The notes under the pieces: generated by a model
The model's input: the letters and a program-made list of their open reading frames with translations, nothing else
What the model was told of the DNA's origin: nothing
Databases searched by the model: none
In this document: piece by piece, positions 15,334-23,979 of the stretch
How positions within the stretch are numbered: the stretch's first letter is position 1
How the letters are laid out: each line of letters starts with the position of its first letter
Assembly (NCBI RefSeq): GCF_009827305.1
Contig: NZ_WTYJ01000002.1
Location: forward strand, 310,001 to 374,000
From: Croceibacterium xixiisoli
Lineage (GTDB): Bacteria > Pseudomonadota > Alphaproteobacteria > Sphingomonadales > Sphingomonadaceae
DNA: 64,000 nt
Direction of reading: 5' to 3'
Translations under genes and position numbers: made by a program

Positions 15334-16451
15334 TGGAACGGTCAGACATCAAACTGATCGCCCGCGATCCAGCCCAGTTCGATCCGCAGGCAGTGGATCA
15401 ACTGCGATCTTCCGCCCGGCTGGCAGGCATCCGGCATGTCGTGGGCCTGCCCGATCTCCACGCCGGCCATGGCATTGCCGTGGGGGCGGCCTTCTGGTCG
15501 CCCGATCACATCCACCCGCCGCTGGTTGGCAGTGACATCGGCTGCGGCATGGCACTGTGGCAGATGGATGGCGCGCTGCGCAAATTCCGCCTGGCCCATG
15601 CGGAACGGCGGCTGCGGGATCTGGATGGGCCGTGGGATGGCGATCAGGCGGCGGCGCTGGTGCGCGCTGATCTTCCGGCAAGCATGGCCGATCCTTCGCT
15701 CGGTACCATTGGCGGCGGCAATCATTTCGTCGAACTGCAGCGGGTGGAAGACATCGCCGATCCCGCGCGCTTTGCCGAACTGGATCTGGATGCCGATCGC
15801 CTGTGGATGATGGTCCATTCCGGGTCGCGTGGTCTCGGCCATGCGGCGCTGCAGGGGCATATCTCGCGCAACGGCAATGTCGGCCTTCCGGCGGACAGCA
15901 CATCCGGCCAGGCCTATCTGCAGGATCATGACCGGGCCATGGCCTGGGCCGTGCTCAACCGGCAGATCATCGCAGATCGCTTTGCGGAAAAACTGGCCAT
16001 GGGCGGACGCCGCATCCTCGACATCTGCCACAATTCCGTCACCCCGCATGCTGTGGCGGGGCAGGCCGGTTGGCTCCATCGCAAGGGGGCGGCACCGGCC
16101 GATCGCGGCTTGGTGGCCATACCGGGATCGCGCGGGGATTTCAGTTTCCTGGTTGAACCGGTGGCCGCCGCAGGTGACCGGGCACTCCACTCGCTGGCCC
16201 ATGGCGCGGGCCGGCGGTGGAGCCGCAGCGATGCCCACGCCCGGCTCTCCCGCCGGTTCCGGGCGGCGGAACTCGAACGCACACCGCTCGGCAGTCGGGT
16301 GATCTGTGAAGATCGCCGGCTGATCTTTGAAGAGGCACCACAGGCCTACAAGGATATCACCGGTGTGATCGCCGATCTTCAGCATGTCGGGCTTATCCGG
16401 GTGATCGCCCGGTTGCGCCCGCTGCTCAGCTACAAGGTCCGCAGCCAATGA
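15333..16451 (+). CDS. rtcB: RtcB-family RNA ligase (RtcB2 type)
   Basis: 372 aa, shorter than E. coli RtcB (~408). RtcB ligases join RNA 3'-phosphate or 2',3'-cyclic phosphate ends to 5'-OH ends using GTP and Mn2+. Metal ligands and active-site residues are present: GSDIGCG (Asp68, Cys71), GGGNHFVE (His131), VHSGSRG (His162), CHN (His233) and HGAGR with the guanylated His290. It lies between the 161-aa protein and PrfH with TGATG and ATGA overlaps, the arrangement of RtcB2-PrfH systems known to rescue and repair ribosomes whose 16S rRNA decoding centre has been cut. No archease gene is nearby. Confidence 0.93.
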   Translation: MERSDIKLIARDPAQFDPQAVDQLRSSARLAGIRHVVGLPDLHAGHGIAVGAAFWSPDHIHPPLVGSDIGCGMALWQMDGALRKFRLAHAERRLRDLDGPWDGDQAAALVRADLPASMADPSLGTIGGGNHFVELQRVEDIADPARFAELDLDADRLWMMVHSGSRGLGHAALQGHISRNGNVGLPADSTSGQAYLQDHDRAMAWAVLNRQIIADRFAEKLAMGGRRILDICHNSVTPHAVAGQAGWLHRKGAAPADRGLVAIPGSRGDFSFLVEPVAAAGDRALHSLAHGAGRRWSRSDAHARLSRRFRAAELERTPLGSRVICEDRRLIFEEAPQAYKDITGVIADLQHVGLIRVIARLRPLLSYKVRSQ

Positions 16452-17071
16452 CCGAGATCGTCCTGCATCTCACCTCCGGCTCCGGGCCGGAAGAATGCCG
16501 CTGGGTCGTGGCCAGATTGGCAGAGGCCTTCGCGGCGGAGGCTTTGGTGGCCGGTCTCACCTGCAGTCTGCTCGACAGTCCCGATGGCCTGCCGTCGTCG
16601 CTGTTGCTGCAGCTTTCCGGTACGGGGGCGGATGGTTTTGCCGCCGCACGGATCGGCACCATGCTGTGGGTGGGTACCAGCCCGTTTCGCCCGCATCATC
16701 GGCGGCGCAACTGGTTTGCCGGGGTCAGCCTGGCGCCACAGCCTGACGACATGCCCGAACTGCGCGATGCAGATATCGAATGGCAGGCCATGCGTGCCAG
16801 CGGGCCGGGCGGTCAGCATGTCAACAAGACGGACAGCGCTATCCGCGCCACCCACCGCCCTACCGGACTGGTGGCCACGGCGCAGGATCAGAGATCGCAA
16901 CAGGCCAACCGCCGGCTGGCCCGGCTGCGGCTGGCGATCATGCTCTCGGAACGCGCAGAACGGGCCCGCGCCGGCAACAGCCAATCGCGCTGGGTGGCGA
17001 ACCAGCAACTCGAACGCGGCAATGCCCGGCGCATCTACACCGGCCCGCGTTTTGTCCTGAAAACCGGTTGA
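16448..17071 (+). CDS. prfH: PrfH, peptide chain release factor homologue
   Basis: 207 aa, the length of PrfH rather than RF1/RF2 (~360). It has the peptidyl-tRNA hydrolysis motif [18 protein letters not shown] with GGQ at residues 121-123 and the Arg-rich C-terminal tail, but lacks the stop-codon recognition domain. PrfH releases the nascent chain from ribosomes cut in the 16S decoding centre, after which RtcB reseals the rRNA. Its start overlaps the rtcB stop (ATGA). It ends the operon ahead of a strong hairpin. Confidence 0.93.
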   Translation: MTEIVLHLTSGSGPEECRWVVARLAEAFAAEALVAGLTCSLLDSPDGLPSSLLLQLSGTGADGFAAARIGTMLWVGTSPFRPHHRRRNWFAGVSLAPQPDDMPELRDADIEWQAMRASGPGGQHVNKTDSAIRATHRPTGLVATAQDQRSQQANRRLARLRLAIMLSERAERARAGNSQSRWVANQQLERGNARRIYTGPRFVLKTG

Positions 17072-17086
17072 TCTGGTGGGCTTTGT

Positions 17087-17115
17087 GGCCCTGCCTCCCT
17101 CTCGGGGGCAGGGCC
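17087..17115 (+). terminator. Hairpin between convergent prfH and lysR genes
   Basis: GGCCCTGCC (17087-17095) pairs perfectly with GGCAGGGCC (17107-17115). It stands 16 nt after the prfH stop and the same distance before the end of the convergent regulator gene, so it probably ends both transcripts, although no clear T-run follows. Confidence 0.45.
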
Positions 17116-17130
17116 GCATTCGCTAGCGGC

Positions 17131-17994
17131 TCAAACCACCTCCGCCAGCCATTGTGAAAACACCGCCATGGCCGGGCTCACCGGTCGTGACGACAATCGC
17201 GTCAGCCAATATCCGCCGCGATCGACCGTGATGTCGAACGGCGCCACCAATTGCCCTGCGGCCTGCTCCCGGTCGAACAGCGGTACAGGCAGCAGCGCCA
17301 CCCCCAGGCCGCGCATCGCCGCCAGCGCCATCAGATGCGATGCATCGAACACCGGGCCCTGCGCCGTCGCACCCTTTATTCCGGCCGCATCGAACCAGGC
17401 GGGCCAGTCCCGCGCGCGATAGGATCGCAGCAGCGGCAGCCGCGCCAGATCGGCCGGGGTGCGGATGCCGTCGGCCAGGGCGGGACTGCACATCGGGGCC
17501 ATCGGCGCGCGCATCAGCGGCTGGGCATGGACCCCGTGCCACGCCCCGTCACCGAACCGGATGGCCAGATCCAGGCTCTCGGTCCACAGATCGACGGCAT
17601 TGTTGTTGGTCAGCAGGCGCACATCCACCCCGGGGTGCAGCGCCTGGAACTCGGGCAGGCGCGGCAGCAATATGCTCAGTGCGAAGGTGCCCACCGCGCC
17701 CAGCGTCAGCACCTCGCGCGCGCCTTCGCCGCTCACCACCGTCAGCGCATCACCCATTCGCGCCAGGGCATCACCCACCACCGGCGCCAGCAGCGCGCCC
17801 TCATCGCTCAGCACCAATCCGCGCGTGGTGCGGCGGAACAGGGCCTTGCCGATATGCGCCTCCAGCGTCTTGACCTGCTGGCTCACCGCCGCCTGCGTCA
17901 CGCACAATTCATCGGCGGCGCGGGTAAAATTCAGATGCCGTGCCGAAGCTTCGAACGCGCGCAGCGTGTTGAGCGACAGGGATCGGATATCCAT
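17131..17994 (-). CDS. LysR-family regulator, AmpR/GcvA-like
   Basis: 287 aa. HTH at about residues 17-48 (FEASARHLNFTRAADELCVTQAAVSQQVKTLEAHIG), then a LysR effector domain with AVDLWTESLDLAIRFGDGAWHG. It is divergent from a class A beta-lactamase gene across a 107-bp gap, the ampR-bla arrangement, so it likely activates that gene in response to muropeptides. Start at 17994 (MDIRSLSLN) fits the family. The intergenic region has LysR-type T-N11-A possibilities (for example within CTTAGAATATCTGG) but no single site is decisive. Confidence 0.85.
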   Translation of the reverse strand: MDIRSLSLNTLRAFEASARHLNFTRAADELCVTQAAVSQQVKTLEAHIGKALFRRTTRGLVLSDEGALLAPVVGDALARMGDALTVVSGEGAREVLTLGAVGTFALSILLPRLPEFQALHPGVDVRLLTNNNAVDLWTESLDLAIRFGDGAWHGVHAQPLMRAPMAPMCSPALADGIRTPADLARLPLLRSYRARDWPAWFDAAGIKGATAQGPVFDASHLMALAAMRGLGVALLPVPLFDREQAAGQLVAPFDITVDRGGYWLTRLSSRPVSPAMAVFSQWLAEVV

Positions 17995-18101
17995 TGTTGT
18001 CCTTAGAATATCTGGGGGCGAACCCTGAAAACCATGATTTGCCGCCAGTGCCGGCAGACGCCAGAAAAGCCCGGCAATCACGGCGCTGGCAAGGGGTAAA
18101 C

Positions 18102-19064
18102 ATGTTCGACAGGCGATCTTTACTGGCAGGCGCAGTGGCGGCACTGGCCATGGGCTGCACCCAAGGGGAAGGCGCTGCCCCTGACAAAACTGATGATCGG
18201 GCGCCGTTCGATTCCACCGGTGCGGTTGATGCGCTCGCCGAACTGGAACGGCAGGCCGATGGCCGGCTGGGTGCGTTCATTGTCGATCCCGCGCGCGGGC
18301 AGGGGTTCGGCTGGCGCGAAGATGAACGCTTTTCCATGTGCAGCACCTTCAAGCTGTCGCTTGCCGCCATGGTGCTGGCCATGGCCGACCATGGTGAACT
18401 GGATCCCTTGCACACGCTGTACTGGTCCAAATCCGATCTCGTGCCTCACAGCCCGGCAACCGAACCGGCGCTGGCAGACGGGATGACGGCGCTCGATCTC
18501 GCCCGCGCGACGCTGGTCCTGAGTGACAACACCGCCGCCAATGTGCTGCTGCGCGAATATGGCGGCCCGGCAGCGATGACCCGCTTCTGGCGCGCCATGG
18601 GTGATGATGTCAGTCGGCTGGACCGGTTTGAAACCGAACTCAACGATACTCCGCCCAATACCGATTACGACACCAGCACGCCGGCCGCCATGGCCCGCAC
18701 CGTGTCGCGCCTGCTGCTGGGCGCTGTGCTGTCACCCACCGCGCGGGCCACGCTGCGGCAATGGATGATGGCCATCGAAACCGGCCTCGACCGCATTCGC
18801 GCCGGCTTCCCCGCGGGCTGGATCGCGGGGGACAAGACCGGCACCGGCTTCGGTGCCACCCGCCACACCTATGGCGATCTCGCCTTTGGTGGGCCGTCCG
18901 GCGCCACCCCGCTGATCATCGCCGCCTGGTTCGAACCATCCGCCCGCATCGAACCGCGCGATCCCGGCGCCATCGCCACGCTGGCCCGCGTCGGCCAGAT
19001 CGCCGCCGCCACCCGCGGCACGCCACCCCAGGCGCTGTTGATCCGGCACAATTCGCTCTTCTGA
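18102..19064 (+). CDS. Class A beta-lactamase, probably a Tat-exported lipoprotein
   Basis: 320 aa. All class A motifs are present: STFK with Ser81-Lys84 (Ambler 70-73), SDN 141-143 (130-132), Glu177 and Asn181 in ETELN (166/170) and KTG 245-247 (234-236). It hydrolyses beta-lactams through the acyl-serine. The signal region MFDRRSLLAG has a twin-arginine motif, followed by a lipobox-like LAMGC at Cys19. Cys80 precedes the active serine, as in carbapenemases with a 69-238 disulphide, but no cysteine follows the KTG motif, so that disulphide cannot form. The spectrum cannot be told from sequence. Divergent from the AmpR-like regulator. Confidence 0.92.
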   Translation: MFDRRSLLAGAVAALAMGCTQGEGAAPDKTDDRAPFDSTGAVDALAELERQADGRLGAFIVDPARGQGFGWREDERFSMCSTFKLSLAAMVLAMADHGELDPLHTLYWSKSDLVPHSPATEPALADGMTALDLARATLVLSDNTAANVLLREYGGPAAMTRFWRAMGDDVSRLDRFETELNDTPPNTDYDTSTPAAMARTVSRLLLGAVLSPTARATLRQWMMAIETGLDRIRAGFPAGWIAGDKTGTGFGATRHTYGDLAFGGPSGATPLIIAAWFEPSARIEPRDPGAIATLARVGQIAAATRGTPPQALLIRHNSLF

Positions 19065-19180
19065 AACGGCCGGCAGAAATGCCCGCCAATCGACGTTGCG
19101 CCAATCGACTTTACAAGACGCGGCAATCGGCAAACAAGCGCATCGTCATCGCCGTCTATCCCACTTTGCCGCAGGTTCCG

Positions 19181-19660
19181 ATGTTCGACAGCATGCCGGT
19201 TTTTGCTTTGCCGCTGGTGGTTTTGCTGGCCTATGCGGGCTGGCGTATGGGCGCCGGCCGGGTTCAGTCCTGGCGGGATTTTTTGGGCAGTTTCGCCCAT
19301 GCTGCTGCGGGCATCGGCTTCGCGTTGCGAAGCGAACGCAATATGCGCGTACACCTGCTGGTCGCGGGGCTGGTGCTGATTGCCGGCCTTTGGCTGCAGA
19401 TTGATCTGACCGGGTTTCGCTGGCTCGTTCTGGCCATGGCTCTGGTGATGATCGCTGAATTGCTCAACACCGGGATCGAGCAGGCCTGCAATGCGATCAC
19501 GCGGGAAAAACGTCCCGAAATCCGCGCTGCCAAGGATGTGGCCGCCGGGGCGGTGCTGATCGCCTCGATCGCGGCGGCATTGATCGGGGGCAGTGTTCTG
19601 GGTCCGCCACTATGGCAAAATCTGGCGCCTATGCTGTTTGAGACCTGGGCACCGCTCTGA
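19181..19660 (+). CDS. Diacylglycerol kinase / undecaprenol kinase (DgkA family)
   Basis: 159 aa. The DgkA pattern is clear: FAHAAAGIGFALRSERNMRVHL, three membrane helices, AELLNTGIEQACNAI and AKDVAAGAVLIASIAAALIG. DgkA-type enzymes phosphorylate diacylglycerol or undecaprenol with ATP in the inner membrane. The first ~30 residues add an extra apolar segment (FALPLVVLLAYAGW) not needed by the family; the start ATG 19181 is therefore less certain than the rest. Unlinked in function to its neighbours. Confidence 0.83.
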   Translation: MFDSMPVFALPLVVLLAYAGWRMGAGRVQSWRDFLGSFAHAAAGIGFALRSERNMRVHLLVAGLVLIAGLWLQIDLTGFRWLVLAMALVMIAELLNTGIEQACNAITREKRPEIRAAKDVAAGAVLIASIAAALIGGSVLGPPLWQNLAPMLFETWAPL

Positions 19661-19801
19661 CCCATCGCCACGGGGTCGGTGGGGCGAGCTTTCACTGTTC
19701 ACTCCTGTTTCTTTCGCAACGATTGCCGCAGCAGGGTCTTGGACCGTGATGTGGCTCGGCAAAAACACGACTGCCAGCATACTCCTGCCATCCCGGCGTT
19801 T

Positions 19802-20674
19802 TTACAGCGAGTACCTGAAGGGTTCGAGCACTGCCCAATAGACAGCCATCATCACCAAAGGGCTGACCCCGGCCAACACGGCAAAGTCCTGCCGTCGCCA
19901 ATCGCGCCACAAGGGATGGATCGAACCTGCAACCCCGATCATCAGTCCGGCTGTGCCGACAACGAACCAGCCAAATGCGGTAAAGACCACACCGATCACG
20001 ACCGGCAAAACCAGATCCAGTGGGTGCATGATGAAGACCGTCAGAACTGACAGGATCACCGCGCAGATCAAGCTATAAGCAATCGCCCGAAAGGCGTATT
20101 GCATGCGGCTGCGGTCGGCCCTGTGCGGCCGCACGATGCCCAGCGCAATGGCCAAGCCATAGGCTGGCAGAATCAGGGCGGCTGGGGCGGCGACCAGGAT
20201 GGCGATCCATTTCGAGAGATTGCCGGTTGCAACCCATTGGGCCGGGGAATTGATCAAGACGAAGATTTCCACGCCGGCCGCGCCTGCCAGCGCGAGCAGC
20301 AACAATTCCCGCCAGTGCCAGTTGTCGGCCCAGTTGCGGGCCCAATCCATGGTCGAATGCGATCCTGAATCAGTATCGTCTGGTGCCCTTGGCCGTTTGA
20401 TCAACCGCCGCATTGATGCTCCGGCCGCCAGCATGATGGACGTCCCACCCAAACACAGCAGGAGTATTTCCGCAGGTTTGCGTATGTCCGCAATGTCGGC
20501 GCTTTGGCCAATTGCAAATGCAGCCAGCGCAACCCCCGTTGCCAGCAAGATGCTGGCGATCAGGGCAGACCGTCGCCGCGTCCAGCCCGGGATGAACGGG
20601 CGGCAAGACCCGATCAGGGTCGCCAGCAGGGCCACCATGTACCAGATGCTCAGGCTCAAGATTACATTCGGCAT
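19802..20674 (-). CDS. Polytopic membrane protein of unknown function
   Basis: 290 aa with about eight hydrophobic segments and a short soluble loop (about residues 85-115, RRLIKRPRAPDDTDSGSHS). No known transporter or enzyme motif was recognised. Start ATG 20674 (MPNVILSLSIW) is preferred; the frame stays open further upstream. Base composition is less GC-rich than in neighbouring genes, suggesting later acquisition or weak codon selection. It is convergent with dgkA and divergent from the J-domain gene. Confidence 0.6.
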   Translation of the reverse strand: MPNVILSLSIWYMVALLATLIGSCRPFIPGWTRRRSALIASILLATGVALAAFAIGQSADIADIRKPAEILLLCLGGTSIMLAAGASMRRLIKRPRAPDDTDSGSHSTMDWARNWADNWHWRELLLLALAGAAGVEIFVLINSPAQWVATGNLSKWIAILVAAPAALILPAYGLAIALGIVRPHRADRSRMQYAFRAIAYSLICAVILSVLTVFIMHPLDLVLPVVIGVVFTAFGWFVVGTAGLMIGVAGSIHPLWRDWRRQDFAVLAGVSPLVMMAVYWAVLEPFRYSL

Positions 20675-20844
20675 GCCCGCTACCCCGCTCCATCCCCGGC
20701 CCAGAGTGCCATCACTCTGCCAACGGCACAATCAACCGGTCCACGGCATCACTCCATTCACCTGACCCGGCCTTGCGGTCGCCGCCGCAGATGGGCTTAA
20801 GCGCGGGCTCCGGTCGCCGCCCGGCCGGCTGCACAGGGGCCAGA

Positions 20845-21798
20845 ATGAACCATTACGAGATATTGGGTGTCGATCGCGCAGCAGACGCGGATGTCATCGA
20901 TGCGGCCTATGGCGTGATGATCCGCCGCTGCCACCCCGATGAATTCGGCGGTTCGAATGAGGATGCCGAAGATTACGCAGCCCGGCTCGAAGATGCCTAT
21001 GCGGTGCTGGGCGATCCCGACCGCCGCCGGGCCTATGATGCGGCGCTCCAACCCGCCGCACCCGCTTCGGCCCCCGTATCCAGCCCTCCCGTCCCCGTTT
21101 CCGCGCCGTCCCCTTCGGACGAAAATGTGCGCGGCTTGCGGCGTGGCGGCATTCTGGCGCTGGCTGGGGTGACCGTACTCTCCCTCTGCGGTGCGGCCTT
21201 CTACATGAAACAGCAGGCGGTACCGGTCGCGGCCGCTTCCATCGCGCCACCCATTGGCGATCCGGCACCAGTTGCCCCGCAACCATCCCCCGCGCTTGCG
21301 GCAGAAACCACCACGCCTGCCCCCTGTCGTGGGGTGGATTGCCGCATCCTCACCCCTTCCGGCTGGGCCGGGATCGAGGCCGGCGCCACGGTCGAAGCCG
21401 CCATGCAGGCATCCGACCTGATCATCCGGGACAATGGCCAATATACCGATGTGGATGACGGGATCTGCCTCGGCTTCGAAGTGGTCGGCGGCCCGCCCAG
21501 CATCGTCATGCTGGTGGAAGAGGGCAAGATCTCCACGGTGGAGGCTTACAGCGGCAACGGAGCGCCGGTCTTCACCACCGATCGCGGGGTCAGCCTGGGT
21601 GATCCGGAATCGGCGGTGCACGCCGCCTACACCAATCTGAAGGAAGAGCCGGACATCTACTCCGACGCGCCCGACAAGAAGCTCATTCATTATGAACGCG
21701 GCGGCCAGCGCGGGATCAAGTTCTCGATCCAGGGTGGCGAGGTCACCGGCATTTCTGTGGGCACGCGCAGCATCGAATACACCGAAGGCTGCCTGTAA
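20845..21798 (+). CDS. Membrane-anchored J-domain protein
   Basis: 317 aa. Residues 1-68 form a J-domain with the HPD motif at 30-32 (CHPDEFG), which stimulates DnaK ATPase. A Pro/Ala linker, one membrane segment (about 100-118, GGILALAGVTVLSLCGAAFY) and a ~180-residue extracytoplasmic domain follow, with two Cys near CRGVDCRI and a fold containing YTDVDDGICLGFEV and GVSLGDPESAVHAAY. The second half resembles small periplasmic domains of unknown role. J-domain in the cytoplasm and sensor-like domain outside suggest a chaperone tethered to an envelope site; this is inference. Confidence 0.75.
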   Translation: MNHYEILGVDRAADADVIDAAYGVMIRRCHPDEFGGSNEDAEDYAARLEDAYAVLGDPDRRRAYDAALQPAAPASAPVSSPPVPVSAPSPSDENVRGLRRGGILALAGVTVLSLCGAAFYMKQQAVPVAAASIAPPIGDPAPVAPQPSPALAAETTTPAPCRGVDCRILTPSGWAGIEAGATVEAAMQASDLIIRDNGQYTDVDDGICLGFEVVGGPPSIVMLVEEGKISTVEAYSGNGAPVFTTDRGVSLGDPESAVHAAYTNLKEEPDIYSDAPDKKLIHYERGGQRGIKFSIQGGEVTGISVGTRSIEYTEGCL

Positions 21799-21974
21799 CC
21801 CGCTGATGCTGGCGAACGGGTGGAACCCGCCTGTGGTCCACGCGTTTCCGCGCCATTCACCGCCCTGATCCGTCTGCTCACCGCGCGCTTTCGTTCGGCA
21901 GGATTGTCGGATGGATGTTTGGCGGTAATCGAGACAGGCGCCCGCCCGGGCGGTTCAGGAAGGGATCCGTGACC

Positions 21975-22505
21975 ATGTTCTCCGCCATTGTCCGCACCGC
22001 TGCGGTTGCCGCCGTCGCGCTGGTTGCGCCGCTGTCCATGCCAGCGAGCGCCGTCACTCCAGTGTCTGGCCCGACCCCGGAAGAAGGTTATGACTGGGCC
22101 CTGCGCATCGATGATGAAGAACGCACGCGCCCGGCAATCCTGGCCTATGAAATGGCCAATACGGATGATCAGCCGATCAGCTTTTCCTGTGAAGAGGGCG
22201 GGGCGCGGATCTTCGCCGGCATCACGGGCGGGCCGGTGACCCTGCGCGAAATTACCCTCGCGTCCGGCGATCAGACCTTGCGCCTGACCGGCAGCACCGA
22301 AGCGACCGAACTGGACGACATGCCCTATTTCTCCAGCCAGGAGATTCCCGGCGATGCGCCGCTGATCAAGGCCTTTGCCACCAATGGCTGGCTGCGGCTG
22401 AGCGGCACCGGCGATACGCGCGACATGGTGGCGACCCCGGTGGGCGCCCGCGCGATCGCCAGTTTCATCGAACATTGCAACCGGCCCTATTCGCCGCCGG
22501 CCTGA
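21975..22505 (+). CDS. Secreted protein, paralogue A of a tandem pair
   Basis: 176 aa with a cleavable signal peptide (MFSAIVRTAAVAAVALVAPLSMPASA). The mature part shares YDWALRIDxxxRTRPAILAYE, ISFSCEEGGARIFAGITGG and FIEHCNRPYSP with the next gene; by eye the shared region is well over half identical. Two Cys (in FSCEE and EHCNR) are conserved and could form a disulphide. Function unknown. The ATG at 21975 was chosen for the signal peptide and the AGGAAGGG site upstream; the frame is open 60 bp further up. Confidence 0.7.
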   Translation: MFSAIVRTAAVAAVALVAPLSMPASAVTPVSGPTPEEGYDWALRIDDEERTRPAILAYEMANTDDQPISFSCEEGGARIFAGITGGPVTLREITLASGDQTLRLTGSTEATELDDMPYFSSQEIPGDAPLIKAFATNGWLRLSGTGDTRDMVATPVGARAIASFIEHCNRPYSPPA

Positions 22506-22551
22506 TCGCTGTGGCAATCCTTCATCCTGCATTCCCGCCGAAAGGTTCCGC

Positions 22552-23163
22552 ATGAAATCCCACCTTGCCGCCTGCTGTTCGCTGATCCTGCTCGCCACCA
22601 CCGCCTGCGGCTCCTCCGCTGACGACACGGCGGCCGATGCCGATATGGTGGCGGCAGAAGAAAGCCCGATCGCGGCAACGGACCCCGCTCCCATTGCCGA
22701 ACCGACGGCAGAGCCCACCACAGCCCCGCCGTCCCCGCGCGCGGGTTACGATTGGGCCCTGCGCATCGACGAAAGCGACCGCACCCGCCCGGCCATCCTG
22801 GCCTATGAACGCAGCGGCACCGACGATCAGCCGCTCAATTTCTCCTGCGAGGAAGGCGGCGCGCGCATTTTCGCCGGCATCACCGGCGGTGCGCCGGATC
22901 TGTCCGCCATCACCGTCGCTTCGGGCGAACAGGCGCTGCGGCTGGTGGGCGTAACCCGGCAGACCGAAATGGCCGATATGCCCCGCTTCACCTCGCGCGA
23001 AATTCCCGGCGATTCCCCCTTCCTCGCCAGCTTCGCCACCAACGGCTGGCTCCGCCTCACCGCCGCCGGCCCCACCACCGACATGGCCGCCACCCCGGCC
23101 GGCACCCGCGCCATCGCCAGCTTCATCGAACACTGCAACCGCCCCTATTCCCCCACAGAATAA
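22552..23163 (+). CDS. Lipoprotein, paralogue B of the tandem pair
   Basis: 203 aa. The N-terminus is a lipoprotein signal (LILLATTAC with the lipidated Cys) followed by a Pro/Thr/Ala linker (about residues 30-63) and the same domain as the gene before, with both Cys conserved. The copies differ in anchoring: A is predicted soluble periplasmic, B membrane-tethered. They are 46 bp apart and co-directional, so probably co-transcribed. Function unknown. Confidence 0.72.
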   Translation: MKSHLAACCSLILLATTACGSSADDTAADADMVAAEESPIAATDPAPIAEPTAEPTTAPPSPRAGYDWALRIDESDRTRPAILAYERSGTDDQPLNFSCEEGGARIFAGITGGAPDLSAITVASGEQALRLVGVTRQTEMADMPRFTSREIPGDSPFLASFATNGWLRLTAAGPTTDMAATPAGTRAIASFIEHCNRPYSPTE

Positions 23164-23295
23164 ACAAAAAATCCTCCCCCAGCTCGCTGGGGGGAGGGGA
23201 AACGGCCGGAACAGGTGGTGGAGAGGCCGCGCGCAGCGCGGAATGCCTGCTGGAACCTGAATGATTTTCGTGCCGTTCTGTTCTATCGGCAACGA

Positions 23296-23889
23296 ATGGA
23301 CCGGTATCACCGCAACCCGGATAGAACCCTGCTCATCCTCGATCTGGATGAAACGCTGATCCATGCCTGCGAACAACCGCTGGATCGCACCGCTGATTTC
23401 GAAATCTACGGATACCATGTCTATCGTCGGCCGGGTCTCGATGAATTCCTCAGCCACGTGCTGACCCATTTCGATGTCGCGGTATGGTCGTCGGCTTCCG
23501 ACCTCTATGTTCAGGCAGTGGTGGACAGGATTTTTCCTGATCCGGCCAGGCTTCAGTTCGTCTGGGGGCGCAGCCGCGCTACCTTGCGTCGGGCCTACAC
23601 CGACAGCGGCGGCTATATGATCGACGCCTGGGATCACATGCATTATCTCAAACCGCTCCGGAAGGTGCGCCGGATCGGCTGGTCGTTGCAGCGTATGCTG
23701 ATCGTGGATGACACACCGGCAAAATGCGCGCGCAACTATGGCAACGCCATTTATCCGCGCCCGTTTGAAGGTGATCCCGCCGACCAGGAACTGGCATTGC
23801 TCGCGTCCTATCTGACGACCCTCAAAGATACCGCCGATGTTCGAAAGATAGAAAAGCGCAACTGGCGCGGCCAGCCGAGCGGGGAATAG
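23296..23889 (+). CDS. FCP1/NLI-interacting-factor-like HAD phosphatase
   Basis: 197 aa. The catalytic motif DLDETL at residues 16-21 (nucleophile Asp16, acid Asp18), then VYRRPGLDEFLSHVLTHFDVAVWSSASDLY and LIVDDTPAKCARNYGNAI, are typical of FCP1/SCP-type HAD phosphatases. In eukaryotes these dephosphorylate the RNA polymerase II tail; bacterial members have no established substrate. Start ATG 23296 begins just before the conserved core. The 5' flank carries a dispersed repeat (about 23171-23240). Confidence 0.85.
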   Translation: MDRYHRNPDRTLLILDLDETLIHACEQPLDRTADFEIYGYHVYRRPGLDEFLSHVLTHFDVAVWSSASDLYVQAVVDRIFPDPARLQFVWGRSRATLRRAYTDSGGYMIDAWDHMHYLKPLRKVRRIGWSLQRMLIVDDTPAKCARNYGNAIYPRPFEGDPADQELALLASYLTTLKDTADVRKIEKRNWRGQPSGE

Positions 23890-23920
23890 CTTCGCTTGCA
23901 GGCCAAGCGTCACAAACCGA

Positions 23921-23970
23921 TCCAAATATTGCCAAATGGCACTCATTCTCCTACATGCTGCCATATTGGA
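23921..23970. promoter_or_regulatory. Inverted repeats before toxin-antitoxin operon
   Basis: TCCAAATATTGCC (23921-23933) is mirrored by GCCATATTGGA (23960-23970), and TGCCA-AA-TGGCA forms a perfect small palindrome (23930-23941). They lie just upstream of the antitoxin ATG (23980), where Xre-type antitoxins usually bind to repress their own operon. Confidence 0.45.
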
Positions 23971-23979
23971 GGATTAGTC

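Noticed and set aside
18102-19064. Calling the beta-lactamase a carbapenemase because of the Cys before the active Ser
   Set aside because: The partner Cys after KTG is missing, and spectrum cannot be read from motifs.
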